This document shows positions 16,302 through 24,737 of a DNA stretch of 64,000 bases, in pieces (the stretch's first letter is position 1; the number at the start of each line of letters is the position of its first letter). This stretch comes from Gammaproteobacteria bacterium (GTDB lineage: Bacteria > Pseudomonadota > Gammaproteobacteria > Steroidobacterales > Steroidobacteraceae), in assembly GCA_016882265.1 (NCBI GenBank), contig VGVB01000003.1, positions 38,440 through 102,439 on the forward strand, given 5' to 3'. The notes beneath the pieces were generated by a model. That model saw only the letters and a list, made by a program, of their open reading frames with translations. It was not told where the DNA came from and did not search any database. A program made the position numbers and the translations under genes.

Positions 16302-17774
16302 ATGACCCTGCCCCTGCATGAACCGGCGCTGTTCCGCCAGCAATGCTTCGTCAACGGCGCATGGATCGATGCTTCCGGCGGCGCCACGCAGGCCGTGACC
16401 AACCCGGCCACCGGCGCCGTGCTCGGCACCGTGCCCATGCTCGACGCCGCCGCCACGACTGCCGCCGTCGCCGCTGCCCACGCGGCCTTCCCCGGCTGGG
16501 CCGCGCGGACCGCCGGCGCGCGCGCGCAACTGCTGCGCCGCTGGTATGAGCTGATCGTCGCGCACGCCGACGATCTCGCCACGCTGATGACCGCGGAACA
16601 GGGCAAGCCGCTCGCCGAGGCGCGCGGCGAGGTCCTGTATGCGGCGTCTTTCGTCGAATGGTTTGCCGAGGAAGCCCGGCGCATCTATGGCGACGTGATC
16701 CCGCCGCATCAGGCGGACCAGCGCATCCTCGTGCTGCGCCAGCCGGTCGGTGTCGTCGCCGCGATCACGCCGTGGAACTTCCCCGCAGCGATGATCACAC
16801 GCAAGGTCGCGCCGGCGCTCGCGGCCGGCTGCACGGTCGTGTGCAAACCGGCGGCGCAGACGCCATTCTCCGCGCTGGCGCTGGCCGAACTCGGCGCCCG
16901 CGCCGGTCTGCCGCCCGGTGTGTTCAACGTCGTCACCGGCAAGGCCGGCGTCATCGGCGGCGTGCTGACCGGCGAGCCGCGCGTGCGCAAGCTGTCGTTC
17001 ACCGGCTCGACCGAGGTCGGCAAGCGGCTGATGGTGGCCTGCACCACGACGCTGAAGAAACTGTCGCTGGAACTCGGCGGTAATGCGCCGTTCATCGTCT
17101 TCGACGACGCCGGCGTCGAGGCCGCGGTCGCCGGCGCGATCACCAGCAAGTATCGCAACACCGGGCAGACCTGCGTCTGCGCCAATCGCCTGCTGGTGCA
17201 GTCCGGGATCCACGACGCTTTCGTCGCGAAGCTGGTCGCGGCGGTGCGCGCGCTGCGGGTCGGCGACGGTCTCACCGGTGCGACCGACCAGGGGCCGCTG
17301 ATCGATGCGGCGGCGCTGACCAAGGTCGAGGAACACGTCGCCGACGCACTCGGCAAGGGCGCCGTGCTCGCGACCGGCGGGCGCCGCCACGCGCTCGGCG
17401 GCACCTTCTACGAGCCGACCGTGCTGACCGGCGTAACGCCGGCGATGCTGGTCGCGCGCGAAGAGACCTTCGGGCCGGTGGCGCCGATCTTCCGCTTCGA
17501 CACCGAGGCTGATGCCATCGCGCTCGCCAACGACACCGAGTTCGGTCTCGCCTCGTACCTGTACACGCGCGACCTGGCGCGGGCGTGGCGCGTGTCGGAA
17601 GCGCTCGAGTACGGCATCGTCGGCCTCAACACCGGCCTGATCTCGACCGCGGTCGCGCCGTTCGGCGGGATCAAGGAGTCGGGCGTCGGCCGCGAGGGCT
17701 CGAAGTACGGCATCCTCGATTTCACCGAAATGAAGTACGTCTGCGTCGGTGGCATCGACGCCGCGCCCGCCTGA
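16302..17774 (+). CDS. gabD: Succinate-semialdehyde dehydrogenase
   Basis: The 490-residue aldehyde dehydrogenase oxidises succinate semialdehyde to succinate with NAD(P)+. Visible features are [20 protein letters not shown], the glycine motif [11 protein letters not shown], the catalytic glutamate in [12 protein letters not shown], and the catalytic cysteine in [11 protein letters not shown]. The C-terminal [18 protein letters not shown] is characteristic of GabD. No GABA transaminase is nearby, so the substrate is assigned by family resemblance. Its stop overlaps the hemH start (TGATG). Confidence 0.9.
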   Translation: MTLPLHEPALFRQQCFVNGAWIDASGGATQAVTNPATGAVLGTVPMLDAAATTAAVAAAHAAFPGWAARTAGARAQLLRRWYELIVAHADDLATLMTAEQGKPLAEARGEVLYAASFVEWFAEEARRIYGDVIPPHQADQRILVLRQPVGVVAAITPWNFPAAMITRKVAPALAAGCTVVCKPAAQTPFSALALAELGARAGLPPGVFNVVTGKAGVIGGVLTGEPRVRKLSFTGSTEVGKRLMVACTTTLKKLSLELGGNAPFIVFDDAGVEAAVAGAITSKYRNTGQTCVCANRLLVQSGIHDAFVAKLVAAVRALRVGDGLTGATDQGPLIDAAALTKVEEHVADALGKGAVLATGGRRHALGGTFYEPTVLTGVTPAMLVAREETFGPVAPIFRFDTEADAIALANDTEFGLASYLYTRDLARAWRVSEALEYGIVGLNTGLISTAVAPFGGIKESGVGREGSKYGILDFTEMKYVCVGGIDAAPA

Positions 17775-18808
17775 TGCCGCGCTACGCCGATCCGCCGTTC
17801 ACCCACGGAGCGCCGGCCCGGATCGGCGTGCTGGTCGCGAACCTCGGCACGCCGGACGCGCCGACGCCGGCGGCGGTGCGGCGTTATCTCGCCGAGTTCC
17901 TCGGCGACCCGCGCGTGGTCGAGTTGCCGCGCGCGTTGTGGTGGCCGCTGCTGCATGGATGGATCCTGCAGATACGCCCGCGGCGGACCGCTCATGCCTA
18001 TCGCCAGATCTGGACGGCTGACGGCTCGCCGCTGCTCGCCGGCACGCGGGCGCTGGCGGAAGCGCTGCGGCAGCAGATGGCCGCCAGGCTGCCGGCGCCG
18101 CCGGCGGTCGCCGTCGGCATGTGCTACGGCAATCCGTCGCTGCCCGCGGCGCTCGCCGAATTGCGCGCGCAGCAGGTCCGGCGCCTGCTCGTGCTGCCGC
18201 TCTATCCGCAGTACTCGGCGACGACGACTGCCGCAGTCTTCGACCGCGTGACCCGCGAACTGCAGAACTGGCGCTGGCTGCCGGAGCTGCGCTTCGTCAA
18301 TGATTACCACGCCGAACCGGACTACATCGCGGCGCTCGCCGGCACGCTGGCCGGGCGCAGCGCCTGCGACAACCCGGCCACGCACCTGCTGTTCTCGTTC
18401 CACGGCCTGCCGCTCAGCTACCGCGATGCGGGCGACCCGTATTACTGCCAGTGTCTGGCGACGGCGCGCCTCGTCGCGGAGCGTCTGGCACTGCCCGCCG
18501 CCGCCTGGTCCGTGGCGTTCCAGTCACGCGTCGGGCGGCAACGCTGGCTCGAGCCGTACACGGAGAATCGCCTGCGCGAGCTGGCGGCGGGCGGTACGCG
18601 CGAGGTCACGGTGATCTGCCCGGGTTTCGCCGTGGATTGCCTCGAGACACTCGAGGAGATTGCGCTCCGCGGCCGTGCCATGTTCCTCGCTGCCGGCGGC
18701 AGCCGCTTCGACTACGTGCCGGCGTTGCATGACCGGCCCGAGCACGCCGCTGCGCTCGCGGCACTCGTCACGCGGCATTGCCGCGGCTGGGCTGACGGCG
18801 GGAGCTGA
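17774..18808 (+). CDS. hemH: Ferrochelatase
   Basis: The 344-residue enzyme inserts Fe2+ into protoporphyrin IX, the last step of heme b synthesis. Family motifs are VLVANLGTPDAPTP at the N-terminus, LPLYPQYSATTTAAVFD, LLFSFHGLPLSYRDAGDPY with the active-site histidine, and VTVICPGFAVDCLETLEEI with the catalytic glutamate region. The ATG overlaps the gabD stop codon, so translation is probably coupled. Other heme genes, hemF and hemB, lie 30 kb away. Confidence 0.95.
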   Translation: MPRYADPPFTHGAPARIGVLVANLGTPDAPTPAAVRRYLAEFLGDPRVVELPRALWWPLLHGWILQIRPRRTAHAYRQIWTADGSPLLAGTRALAEALRQQMAARLPAPPAVAVGMCYGNPSLPAALAELRAQQVRRLLVLPLYPQYSATTTAAVFDRVTRELQNWRWLPELRFVNDYHAEPDYIAALAGTLAGRSACDNPATHLLFSFHGLPLSYRDAGDPYYCQCLATARLVAERLALPAAAWSVAFQSRVGRQRWLEPYTENRLRELAAGGTREVTVICPGFAVDCLETLEEIALRGRAMFLAAGGSRFDYVPALHDRPEHAAALAALVTRHCRGWADGGS

Positions 18809-18812
18809 GCGC

Positions 18813-19529
18813 ATGATCGGCCGCTTCCTCGAGGTCAGCGTGCATGCCGCGGACGTGCTCGCCTCCCTCGAGTTCTATGAGAGCCTCGGCTTCACGCAGG
18901 CATCGACCGGCGAGGCCTGGCGCCATCCGTACGCGGTCGTCACCGACGGCCGGCTCGCGATCGGCCTGCATCAGCACGAGATCGCATCGCCATCGCTGAC
19001 TTTCGTTCTGCCCGAACTGCTCGTTGGGGTCGAACGTCTGGAGCAACTCGGCCTCGAGTTCGAATCGCTACGGCTCGGCGGCGATGTGTTCAATGCAGCG
19101 GAATTCATCGCCCCGGGCGGGCTGGTCGTGCGGCTGCTCGAAGCGCGCACGTTTTCGCCGGTCAGCCGGGCACCGGGCGCGGTCTCGAAACTCGGCTGGT
19201 TCGAGGAAATCGCGCTGCCGGCTGACGACCTGGGGGCGGCCGTGAGTTCCTGGGAGCGGCTCGGCTTCGTCGCGGCCGAACAGGCCGGCGACCCACCCAC
19301 GCGCATCGGCCTGACCAGCGACACGCTGAACATCGCCCTGCTCAGCGCAGCGGGACTGCAGGGTCCGGCGCTCGTGTTCCATGACCCGGCCATGGCCGGG
19401 CGGATCGCGGCGATCCGGGATGCCGGGTTTGCCTTCGCGCCACGGCTGCCGCTGCCACTCGATCCGGCACATAACCGCCTGCTACTCGCTCCCGAGGGCA
19501 CGCAACTGCTGTTGTTAACCGCCGAGTAG
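18813..19529 (+). CDS. VOC (glyoxalase/bleomycin-resistance fold) protein
   Basis: The 238-residue protein contains two VOC-like modules (about residues 1-115 and 125-238). Each begins with a FLEVSVHAADVLASLEFYES-type or WFEEIALPADDLGAAVSSWE-type segment. Metal ligands are not obvious, so enzymatic activity is uncertain. GGAG lies 8 nt before the ATG, 4 nt after the hemH stop. It closes the 14111-19529 co-directional run. Confidence 0.8.
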   Translation: MIGRFLEVSVHAADVLASLEFYESLGFTQASTGEAWRHPYAVVTDGRLAIGLHQHEIASPSLTFVLPELLVGVERLEQLGLEFESLRLGGDVFNAAEFIAPGGLVVRLLEARTFSPVSRAPGAVSKLGWFEEIALPADDLGAAVSSWERLGFVAAEQAGDPPTRIGLTSDTLNIALLSAAGLQGPALVFHDPAMAGRIAAIRDAGFAFAPRLPLPLDPAHNRLLLAPEGTQLLLLTAE

Positions 19530-19619
19530 CGGGCCGGAATCGAGCCCCGCCTCGCACCGCGAGTCAGTTCCCCGCCTCGCCCCCAGCGCGCGCGAAAGAT
19601 GGCCGGATGCTGCCGGCTG

Positions 19620-19803
19620 GCGTCAGATTGTAATTAATATCAGTAAATACAAATAGTTATAAGAGCGAAGGTCAGTTAGTAGGCCTAACTCTCTTTTTCA
19701 GGACCAAGCCCATTTCATGCTTATTCCGCGCGTTGCCAAGTTGGCACCGTGCTTAGCACTAGCGGAAGTATCAATTCGATACTAATTTTGGTGATACTAG
19801 TAT
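19620..19803. other. AT-rich island with clustered palindromes
   Basis: This stretch is AT-rich inside GC-rich DNA. It contains AGTTAG-TAGGC-CTAACT followed by CTCTTTTTC (19674-19698), a weak terminator for the plus-strand run. It also contains TGCCAA-G-TTGGCA (19734-19746), AGTATC-AATTC-GATACT (19767-19783) and ATACTAGTAT (19794-19803). The last two share the half-site GATACT and look like operator sites. No gene is evident. The composition suggests acquired DNA or the relic of a regulated promoter. Confidence 0.6.
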
Positions 19804-20132
19804 TTTAAATGCTGGCCGGCCGCTTCGACCAGCCGGCCGAACGGGCGCGAAACGCGGGCCAGCGCGATGACCGCATAGGCAAGGAAGCGCCGCTCCAGCC
19901 GGTCATCGCCGTCGAGAGTCAACCAGGCGGGCGCAGCGCCGCGGGCCGCGAGCGCTTCGTACAACTGCACCAGCACGGTGGTCTTGCCGTAGCCGGCGGG
20001 CGCGGCGACGACGGCGAGCCGGCGGCCGAGCACGCCGGCAAGCTGCTGCACGGCCCGCCGGCGCTCCAGCACGTGGTGCCGCAACCGCGGCACCGCGAGC
20101 TTGCCAGGCTCACACCATTGCGGCGTCTTCAC
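19797..20132 (-). pseudogene. Truncated MalT/LuxR-type ATP-dependent regulator (N-terminal remnant)
   Basis: The 111-residue frame matches the start of large MalT-like (STAND) transcription activators. It has PRLRHHVLERRRAVQQLAGV, Walker A VVAAPAGYGKTTVLVQ and PAWLTLDGDDRLERRFLAYA. Full-length relatives have about 900 residues with TPR repeats and a LuxR helix-turn-helix. Here the frame stops exactly in a palindrome at the edge of the AT-rich island. The rest of the gene is absent. It is probably a non-functional remnant, although expression of a short ATP-binding fragment cannot be excluded. Confidence 0.75.
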
Positions 20133-20204
20133 GGCTCCGGAGAATCGGGAAGTTGCCCCGGTAAGTCAACGGGGCGACGGCGGACCCGGGCCGTGGCGGC
20201 GGCT

Positions 20205-20864
20205 TCAGCCCAGCCAGCCGCGTACCAGCTCAGCCAGCTCGGCGTAGTTGAATCCCGCCCAGACAACCAGCAGCAGCAACCCGAACACGTAGACGCTCGC
20301 GATCAGCGTCAGCAGATAACCGAGCACGATGACCAGACCATCGCGCTCGGCCATGCCAAGGCACAACAGCATGATGGCGAGGCCGGGCAGCGTGTTGGCG
20401 AACGGCACCAGCGGCAGCGGCGCCATCAGCGCCACGACGCTCAGCACCAGCAGGCCGCCGTTGATGATGTTGATCACCGCGCCGCCGCTCAGGGGCAACA
20501 GCCGCGGCCGGACCAGGTGCTCGAAGCGCGCCGCCCAGTTGCTGGTGCGTTCCAGCACCTGCTGCACGGTGACCGCCGGCAGCGGGCGGTCCAGCAGCCG
20601 AGCCGGCAGCCAGACCACGCGGTTCAGCATGATCGCGCTGCCGATCAGCAGCATCGGCAAACCGAACAGCGTGCTCATCATCGGCACGGTGACCGGCAGC
20701 AGGAACGGCACGGCCAGCAGCGCGCAGAACACCAGCAGGCCCTGTTCGCCGACCAGCGCCAGCAGTTCGCGCAGCGTGACCTCGTGGCCGCGCACGGCCG
20801 TGGCGGTGCCGGCCAGCGCGGCGGACAGCCGGGTCTCGGGGTTGCGGAAATGGACGACGGTCAC
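20205..20864 (-). CDS. ExoD-family membrane protein
   Basis: The 219-residue protein has an N-terminal cytoplasmic part (TLRELLALVGEQGLLVFCAL) and about four or five membrane segments, with the family pattern LAVPFLLPVTVPMMSTLFGLP. ExoD proteins were named from rhizobial exopolysaccharide mutants; the biochemical role is unknown. No polysaccharide genes are nearby. Its start overlaps the YceI gene stop (ATGA). Confidence 0.85.
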   Translation of the reverse strand: MTVVHFRNPETRLSAALAGTATAVRGHEVTLRELLALVGEQGLLVFCALLAVPFLLPVTVPMMSTLFGLPMLLIGSAIMLNRVVWLPARLLDRPLPAVTVQQVLERTSNWAARFEHLVRPRLLPLSGGAVINIINGGLLVLSVVALMAPLPLVPFANTLPGLAIMLLCLGMAERDGLVIVLGYLLTLIASVYVFGLLLLVVWAGFNYAELAELVRGWLG

Positions 20865-21511
20865 GCGTTGCCTCGTGGCCGCGCTTCCAGCCGATAACGG
20901 ATCACAATCGTCTCGGCGACCCGCAGCGCGCCCATGCCGACGGCGAAGGGCCTCAGGCCGAGATCCGCATGGCTGACCGTGAATTCTCCGGTAGCGATCA
21001 GCCGCGAGCCATCGATCTGCAGCCGGACCGGCACGTCGATGCTGTGACTCGCGCCGCGCAGCCCGACCTGCGTGCGGGCGACGAATGACTCCGGCCCGCC
21101 GGAGATCTGCTGCGCGGTGAGCGTCAGCACCGGAAAGCGCGCGGCATCGAGCACGGCCGGGCCGAGCATGTTGCGACGGGTTGCTAAGCGCCGTTCCTCG
21201 GGCACGTCGGCAACGGCATCCGGCGGATCCACCTCGAGGCTCGCCAGCGGCAGTTCGAGGGTGAAGCCCGTCTGCGTCACCGGTTCACCCATGGCGACCG
21301 TGCCGGCCAGCGCCTCGCTGCGGATCAGGTGACGGTGGCCGAGTCCCGCCAGTGGTCCGTCCGGATCGACCCGGATCACGACCGATCCGGCGACGACGTC
21401 GTGGGAAGGCGCCGTGACCGCGGGTGGCGGCGGCGCCCCGACCGGCGGCCGCGGCGGCAGCGCGCAGCCCGCCGTCACGCTCAGCCACAGGATCGGCACG
21501 AGCCGGCGCAT
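20861..21511 (-). CDS. YceI-like secreted lipoprotein
   Basis: The product is 216 residues from the ATG at 21511. The signal MRRLVPILWLSVTAGCALPP gives a lipoprotein-type cysteine. After a Pro-rich linker comes a YceI-like lipocalin domain: GLGHRHLIRSEALAGTVAMG, RRNMLGPAVLDAARFPVLTL, and GEFTVSHADLGLRPFAVGMG. YceI proteins bind isoprenoid or amphiphilic lipids in the periplasm. It overlaps exoD and sits 2 nt after putP, so the three form one transcription unit. Confidence 0.85.
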   Translation of the reverse strand: MRRLVPILWLSVTAGCALPPRPPVGAPPPPAVTAPSHDVVAGSVVIRVDPDGPLAGLGHRHLIRSEALAGTVAMGEPVTQTGFTLELPLASLEVDPPDAVADVPEERRLATRRNMLGPAVLDAARFPVLTLTAQQISGGPESFVARTQVGLRGASHSIDVPVRLQIDGSRLIATGEFTVSHADLGLRPFAVGMGALRVAETIVIRYRLEARPRGNA

Positions 21512-21513
21512 GC

Positions 21514-22929
21514 TCACCGCCGCGACCAGCGGCTGACCGCCCAGATCGCCAGCCACGACAGCGCGAAGCCGGGTACCAGTTCGTAGAGTTCGAAGATCGC
21601 GCCGTCGAGCCGCGGCCAGACGATCACGGTCAGGCCGCCGGTGACGATGCCGGCGATGGCGCCGCCGCGGGTCATCGCTGGCCAGTACAGCGACAGGATG
21701 ATCGCCGGCCCGAAGGCCGCGCCGAATCCGGCCCAGGCCCAGCTCACCAGCGCCAGCACACGGCTGTCCGGATCGAGCCCGAGCAGGAATGCGATCACGG
21801 CGATGCCGAGCACCGCGGCGCGGCCGACCCACAGGAGCTCGGCCCGGCCCGCCGCCGGGCGCAGCAGTCCGCGGTACAGATCCTGCGCGAAGGCCGCGGA
21901 CGACACGAGGAGCTGCGCAGCCGCGGTGCTCATCACCGCGGCGAGGATCGCCGCCAGGCAGATGCCGGCGACGATCGGATGGAAGAGCTGGGTCGCCATG
22001 CGGATGAAGACCCTTTCACTGTCGGCGCCGGCGAGCGGCGCATCGAGCACGAGCACGCCGGTGAACCCGACCAGCACCGCTGCGACCAGCACCGTCACGA
22101 CCCAGACCATCGCCACGCGGCGCGCAGTCGCCATCTCGCCGGCGTGACGGATGGCCATGAAGCGCGCGAGGATATGTGGCTGGCCGGCGTAGCCGAGGCC
22201 CCAGCCCAGCAGCGAGGTGATGCCGATCCAGCCGAGCGGCGCGCCGCCGTCGCCCGCCAACGGGTCGAGCAGCGCCGGATCGCGCGCCGCGAGCGCCGCG
22301 AACGCGTCGCTGCCGCCGGCCAGGTGCAGGCCGAGCGCCGCGACCAGCACCAGCGCGAAGAACATCAGCGATCCCTGCAGCACGTCGGACCAGCTCACCG
22401 CGAGGAAGCCGCCGAAGAACGTGTAGGCGAGCAGCACGATCGAGCCACAGAACATCGCGGCGACGTAGGGCAGATCGAACAGCGACTGGAACAGCTTGCC
22501 GGCGGCGACGAAGCCGGAGCTGGTGTAGAAGGCGAAGAACACGAGAATGAACAGCGCCGCGATGGTGCGCAGCAGGCGCGTGCGATCGTCGAAGCGCCGC
22601 TCGAAGTAATCCGGCAGCGTCAGCGCGTCACCGAGTTCCTCGGTGCGCGTGCGCAGCCGCGCGGCGACGAAGCGCCAGTTGAGCCAGGTGCCGGCGATCA
22701 GGCCGAGCACCAGCCAGACTGCGTCGAACCCGGCCAGATAGGCGAGTCCCGGCAGGCCCATCAGCAGCCAGCCGCTCATGTCGGAGGCCTGCGCGGACAG
22801 TGCCGTGACGAAGCTGCCGAGGCGCCGCCCGCCGAGAATGAAGTCGCCGAGCGTCTGCGTGCGCCGCCAGGCGAGGAAGCCGAGCGCCAGGCAGATCGCC
22901 ATGTACACCGCCAGGCTCAGCGCAATCAT
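21514..22929 (-). CDS. putP: Sodium/proline symporter
   Basis: The 471-residue inner-membrane symporter of the SSS family has about 13 transmembrane segments. The PutP signature ALSAQASDMSGWLLMGLPGL lies near residues 43-62, followed by LTLPDYFERRFDD and YTFFGGFLAVSWSD. It imports proline with Na+. The ATG at 22929 overlaps the exonuclease stop (ATGA). It lies directly against a REP-like palindrome, so its ribosome-binding region is inside the repeat (GGGAAG about 14 nt upstream). No putA is nearby. Confidence 0.92.
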   Translation of the reverse strand: MIALSLAVYMAICLALGFLAWRRTQTLGDFILGGRRLGSFVTALSAQASDMSGWLLMGLPGLAYLAGFDAVWLVLGLIAGTWLNWRFVAARLRTRTEELGDALTLPDYFERRFDDRTRLLRTIAALFILVFFAFYTSSGFVAAGKLFQSLFDLPYVAAMFCGSIVLLAYTFFGGFLAVSWSDVLQGSLMFFALVLVAALGLHLAGGSDAFAALAARDPALLDPLAGDGGAPLGWIGITSLLGWGLGYAGQPHILARFMAIRHAGEMATARRVAMVWVVTVLVAAVLVGFTGVLVLDAPLAGADSERVFIRMATQLFHPIVAGICLAAILAAVMSTAAAQLLVSSAAFAQDLYRGLLRPAAGRAELLWVGRAAVLGIAVIAFLLGLDPDSRVLALVSWAWAGFGAAFGPAIILSLYWPAMTRGGAIAGIVTGGLTVIVWPRLDGAIFELYELVPGFALSWLAIWAVSRWSRR

Positions 22930-23873
22930 AAAAGGGGACGCTTCCCTTTTTCCGCGCGAAAAAGGGCAGCGTCCCCTTTTTCGATGCGGGCGGCCTGGCG
23001 GCGCAGCGCGGCGCCGAAGCCGGCGCGGTCGTAGAGGTCGTCGAGTGCGGTGAGATCAGGCGCCCGGCGGGCGACATCATCGGGCGCCACGTCGAGCGGC
23101 ATGTCGCAGGCGATCGTGGTCAGTCGGCGCGCGCGCCAGGCGTCCTCGCGATGCGCGCGCAGCCGCTCGGGAAGCTGCGCGGCGCCGCGGATCGGCAGCC
23201 GCGCCACCTCGGTGAGCCCGGCGTAGATCTCTTCGAGCGAGGCAAAGGTCGAGAGCAACGCGGCCGCCGTGCGCGGCCCGATGCCGGGCACGCCGCGGAT
23301 GTTGTCGCTGGCATCGCCGGCCAGTGCCAGGAAGTCGGCCATGCGCTCCGGCCGTACGCCGAAGTGTCCCTCGATATCCGCATACCCGAGCCGGCGCTCC
23401 GCACTCCAGTCGAGGAACGCATCGCCCTCGCGGATGAGCTGCGCGAGGTCCTTGTCGCGGGTCACCACGACAGCGCGGTGGCCGTGCGGCCGCAGTCGCG
23501 TCGCCAGCGTGCCGATGATGTCGTCGGCCTCGTACTGCGCGCTGCTGAAGGTCGCGAGCCCGAACCGGCGGCAGGCCTCGCGGCACAGCTCGAACTGGCG
23601 CCGCAGCTCCGGCGGCGCCGGCTCGCGATTGGCCTTGTAGGCCGGATCGATGCCGCTGCGGAAGGAGCGCGACAGGCTCTCGTCAAAGGCCACCGCCATG
23701 TGGCTCGGCCGCTCCTGCTCGAGCAGGTCGCCGAGGAAGCGGACGAAGCCGTAGAGCGCATTGACCGGCGCCCCGTCGGGATCGGTCATCTCCGCACTGA
23801 CCGCGAACCAGGCGCGGAAGACGTAGCAGCTCGCGTCGACCAGATGAACCGGCGGCGCCGCGCGGCCGGTCAC
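22926..23873 (-). CDS. 5'-3' exonuclease / flap nuclease (Pol I N-domain type)
   Basis: The 315-residue nuclease starts at a GTG that overlaps the HNH stop (GTGA). Metal-site acidic motifs are HLVDASCYVFRAW, AVAFDESLSRSFR, QYEADDIIGTLA and VTRDKDLAQLI. The helix-3-turn-helix DNA-binding part is AGDASDNIRGVPGIGPRTA. It resembles the N-terminal nuclease domain of DNA polymerase I or Xni and would act on flaps and RNA primers. The C-terminal residues EKGDAALFRAEKGKRPLL are encoded wholly by a REP pair (22930-22981) and are not part of the fold. Confidence 0.9.
   Translation of the reverse strand: MTGRAAPPVHLVDASCYVFRAWFAVSAEMTDPDGAPVNALYGFVRFLGDLLEQERPSHMAVAFDESLSRSFRSGIDPAYKANREPAPPELRRQFELCREACRRFGLATFSSAQYEADDIIGTLATRLRPHGHRAVVVTRDKDLAQLIREGDAFLDWSAERRLGYADIEGHFGVRPERMADFLALAGDASDNIRGVPGIGPRTAAALLSTFASLEEIYAGLTEVARLPIRGAAQLPERLRAHREDAWRARRLTTIACDMPLDVAPDDVARRAPDLTALDDLYDRAGFGAALRRQAARIEKGDAALFRAEKGKRPLL
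22930..22981. repeat. REP-like palindrome pair (GGGAAGCGTCCCC family), copies 1 and 2
   Basis: Two palindromic units at 22930-22951 and 22959-22981 lie head to head as in a BIME. Both have A/T-tract ends; the second carries GGGCAGCGTCCCC. They form the 3' coding end of the exonuclease gene and the translation-initiation region of putP. The same unit surrounds the RAYT gene at 34439-35149. Confidence 0.85.
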
Positions 23874-24538
23874 TGCATGAATCGCTGCAGGCGCGCGTGC
23901 AGCCGGCTGCGGCGCGGGAAGTGCGCGAGCAGGTACTCCATCTGGTCGGCCAGCACGCGCCGGCCCTTCAGGTAGATGTACTCGGCGTAGGTCGGCGTGA
24001 ACGGCACCGCCAGGAGCTGCATGCCCGCCTGCTCCGGCGTGCGCGAGGCCTTGCTGTTGTTGCAGCGCCGGCAGGCCGCCACGACGTTGTTCCAGACGTC
24101 GCGGCCGCCCTGGCAGAAGGGCCGCACGTGGTCGCGCGAAAGCTGCGCCGGCGGGCAGCGATTGCCGCAGTACATGCACAGGCAGGCGTCGCGCCGGAAC
24201 AGCGTCTCGTTGTTGAGCGGCGGCACATAGTCGGCGCTCAGCGTGCCCGGATTACCGGAGCTGCCGAGCGTCGCCAGCATCGAGCTGATCGCGATCGTCG
24301 TCTGCAGGCCGCTCTTCGCGTTGGTGCCGCCGTGCAGCGTGTACAGCGGCGTGCCGAACGCGTAGGCGACCTGGTCGAGGCAATGCAGCCGCACGGCCTC
24401 GCGGTAGTCGATCCACTCGAGCGGCATGCCGGAGGCGTCGGTGCGCAGGACCTGCTGGCTGAGGCCCCGCGCAGCGGCAGGCCGGACCTCGAACGTGTCC
24501 AGCCAGTCGCGGTCGGGGAACGCCAGCTGCGTTTTCAT
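23870..24538 (-). CDS. HNH endonuclease
   Basis: The product is 222 residues from the ATG at 24538. The N-terminal 120 residues are uncharacterised. An HNH domain with a zinc-knuckle pattern follows: CMYCGNRCPPAQLSRDHVRP, then NNVVAACRRCNNSKASRTPE, and a C-terminal Tyr-rich tail. The H/N residues for metal-dependent DNA cleavage are present (DHVRP, WNNVV). It is translationally coupled to the 5'-3' exonuclease gene, suggesting joint action on DNA. No methylase is nearby, so a restriction enzyme is unlikely. Confidence 0.85.
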   Translation of the reverse strand: MKTQLAFPDRDWLDTFEVRPAAARGLSQQVLRTDASGMPLEWIDYREAVRLHCLDQVAYAFGTPLYTLHGGTNAKSGLQTTIAISSMLATLGSSGNPGTLSADYVPPLNNETLFRRDACLCMYCGNRCPPAQLSRDHVRPFCQGGRDVWNNVVAACRRCNNSKASRTPEQAGMQLLAVPFTPTYAEYIYLKGRRVLADQMEYLLAHFPRRSRLHARLQRFMQ

Positions 24539-24577
24539 TGCGGTCGGCCCGGGCCTGTGGATTACCGAAACCGCGCA

Positions 24578-24607
24578 ACAATACTGCATGGATATGCTAT
24601 GTTTCAA
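24578..24607 (-). promoter_or_regulatory. Sigma-70 promoter for the HNH-exonuclease-putP unit
   Basis: On the minus strand, TTGAAA (24602-24607) and TATTGT (24578-24583) are 18 nt apart. They lie 40 nt before the HNH start codon. This is the best -35/-10 pair seen in the window. Confidence 0.5.
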
Positions 24608-24737
24608 CGCGCCTTGTGCGGTGCAAGAGCGCCACATGCGGCTGACATCGGTCGCTCCGGCCAACCCTTGAAGAACGGACGATCCGGCAACGGCTGGCCA
24701 GGCCGTGCGCCCGGGTTACGCGGGAGGAAATTTCGCC

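Noticed and set aside
19674..19698. Possible promoter or att site in the AT-rich island
   Set aside because: The hairpin followed by CTCTTTTT fits a weak terminator better. No tRNA, integrase or direct repeat supports an att site.
23870..24538. HNH gene as a restriction enzyme
   Set aside because: There is no methyltransferase, specificity subunit or other restriction-modification gene nearby; the coupled partner is a repair-type exonuclease.
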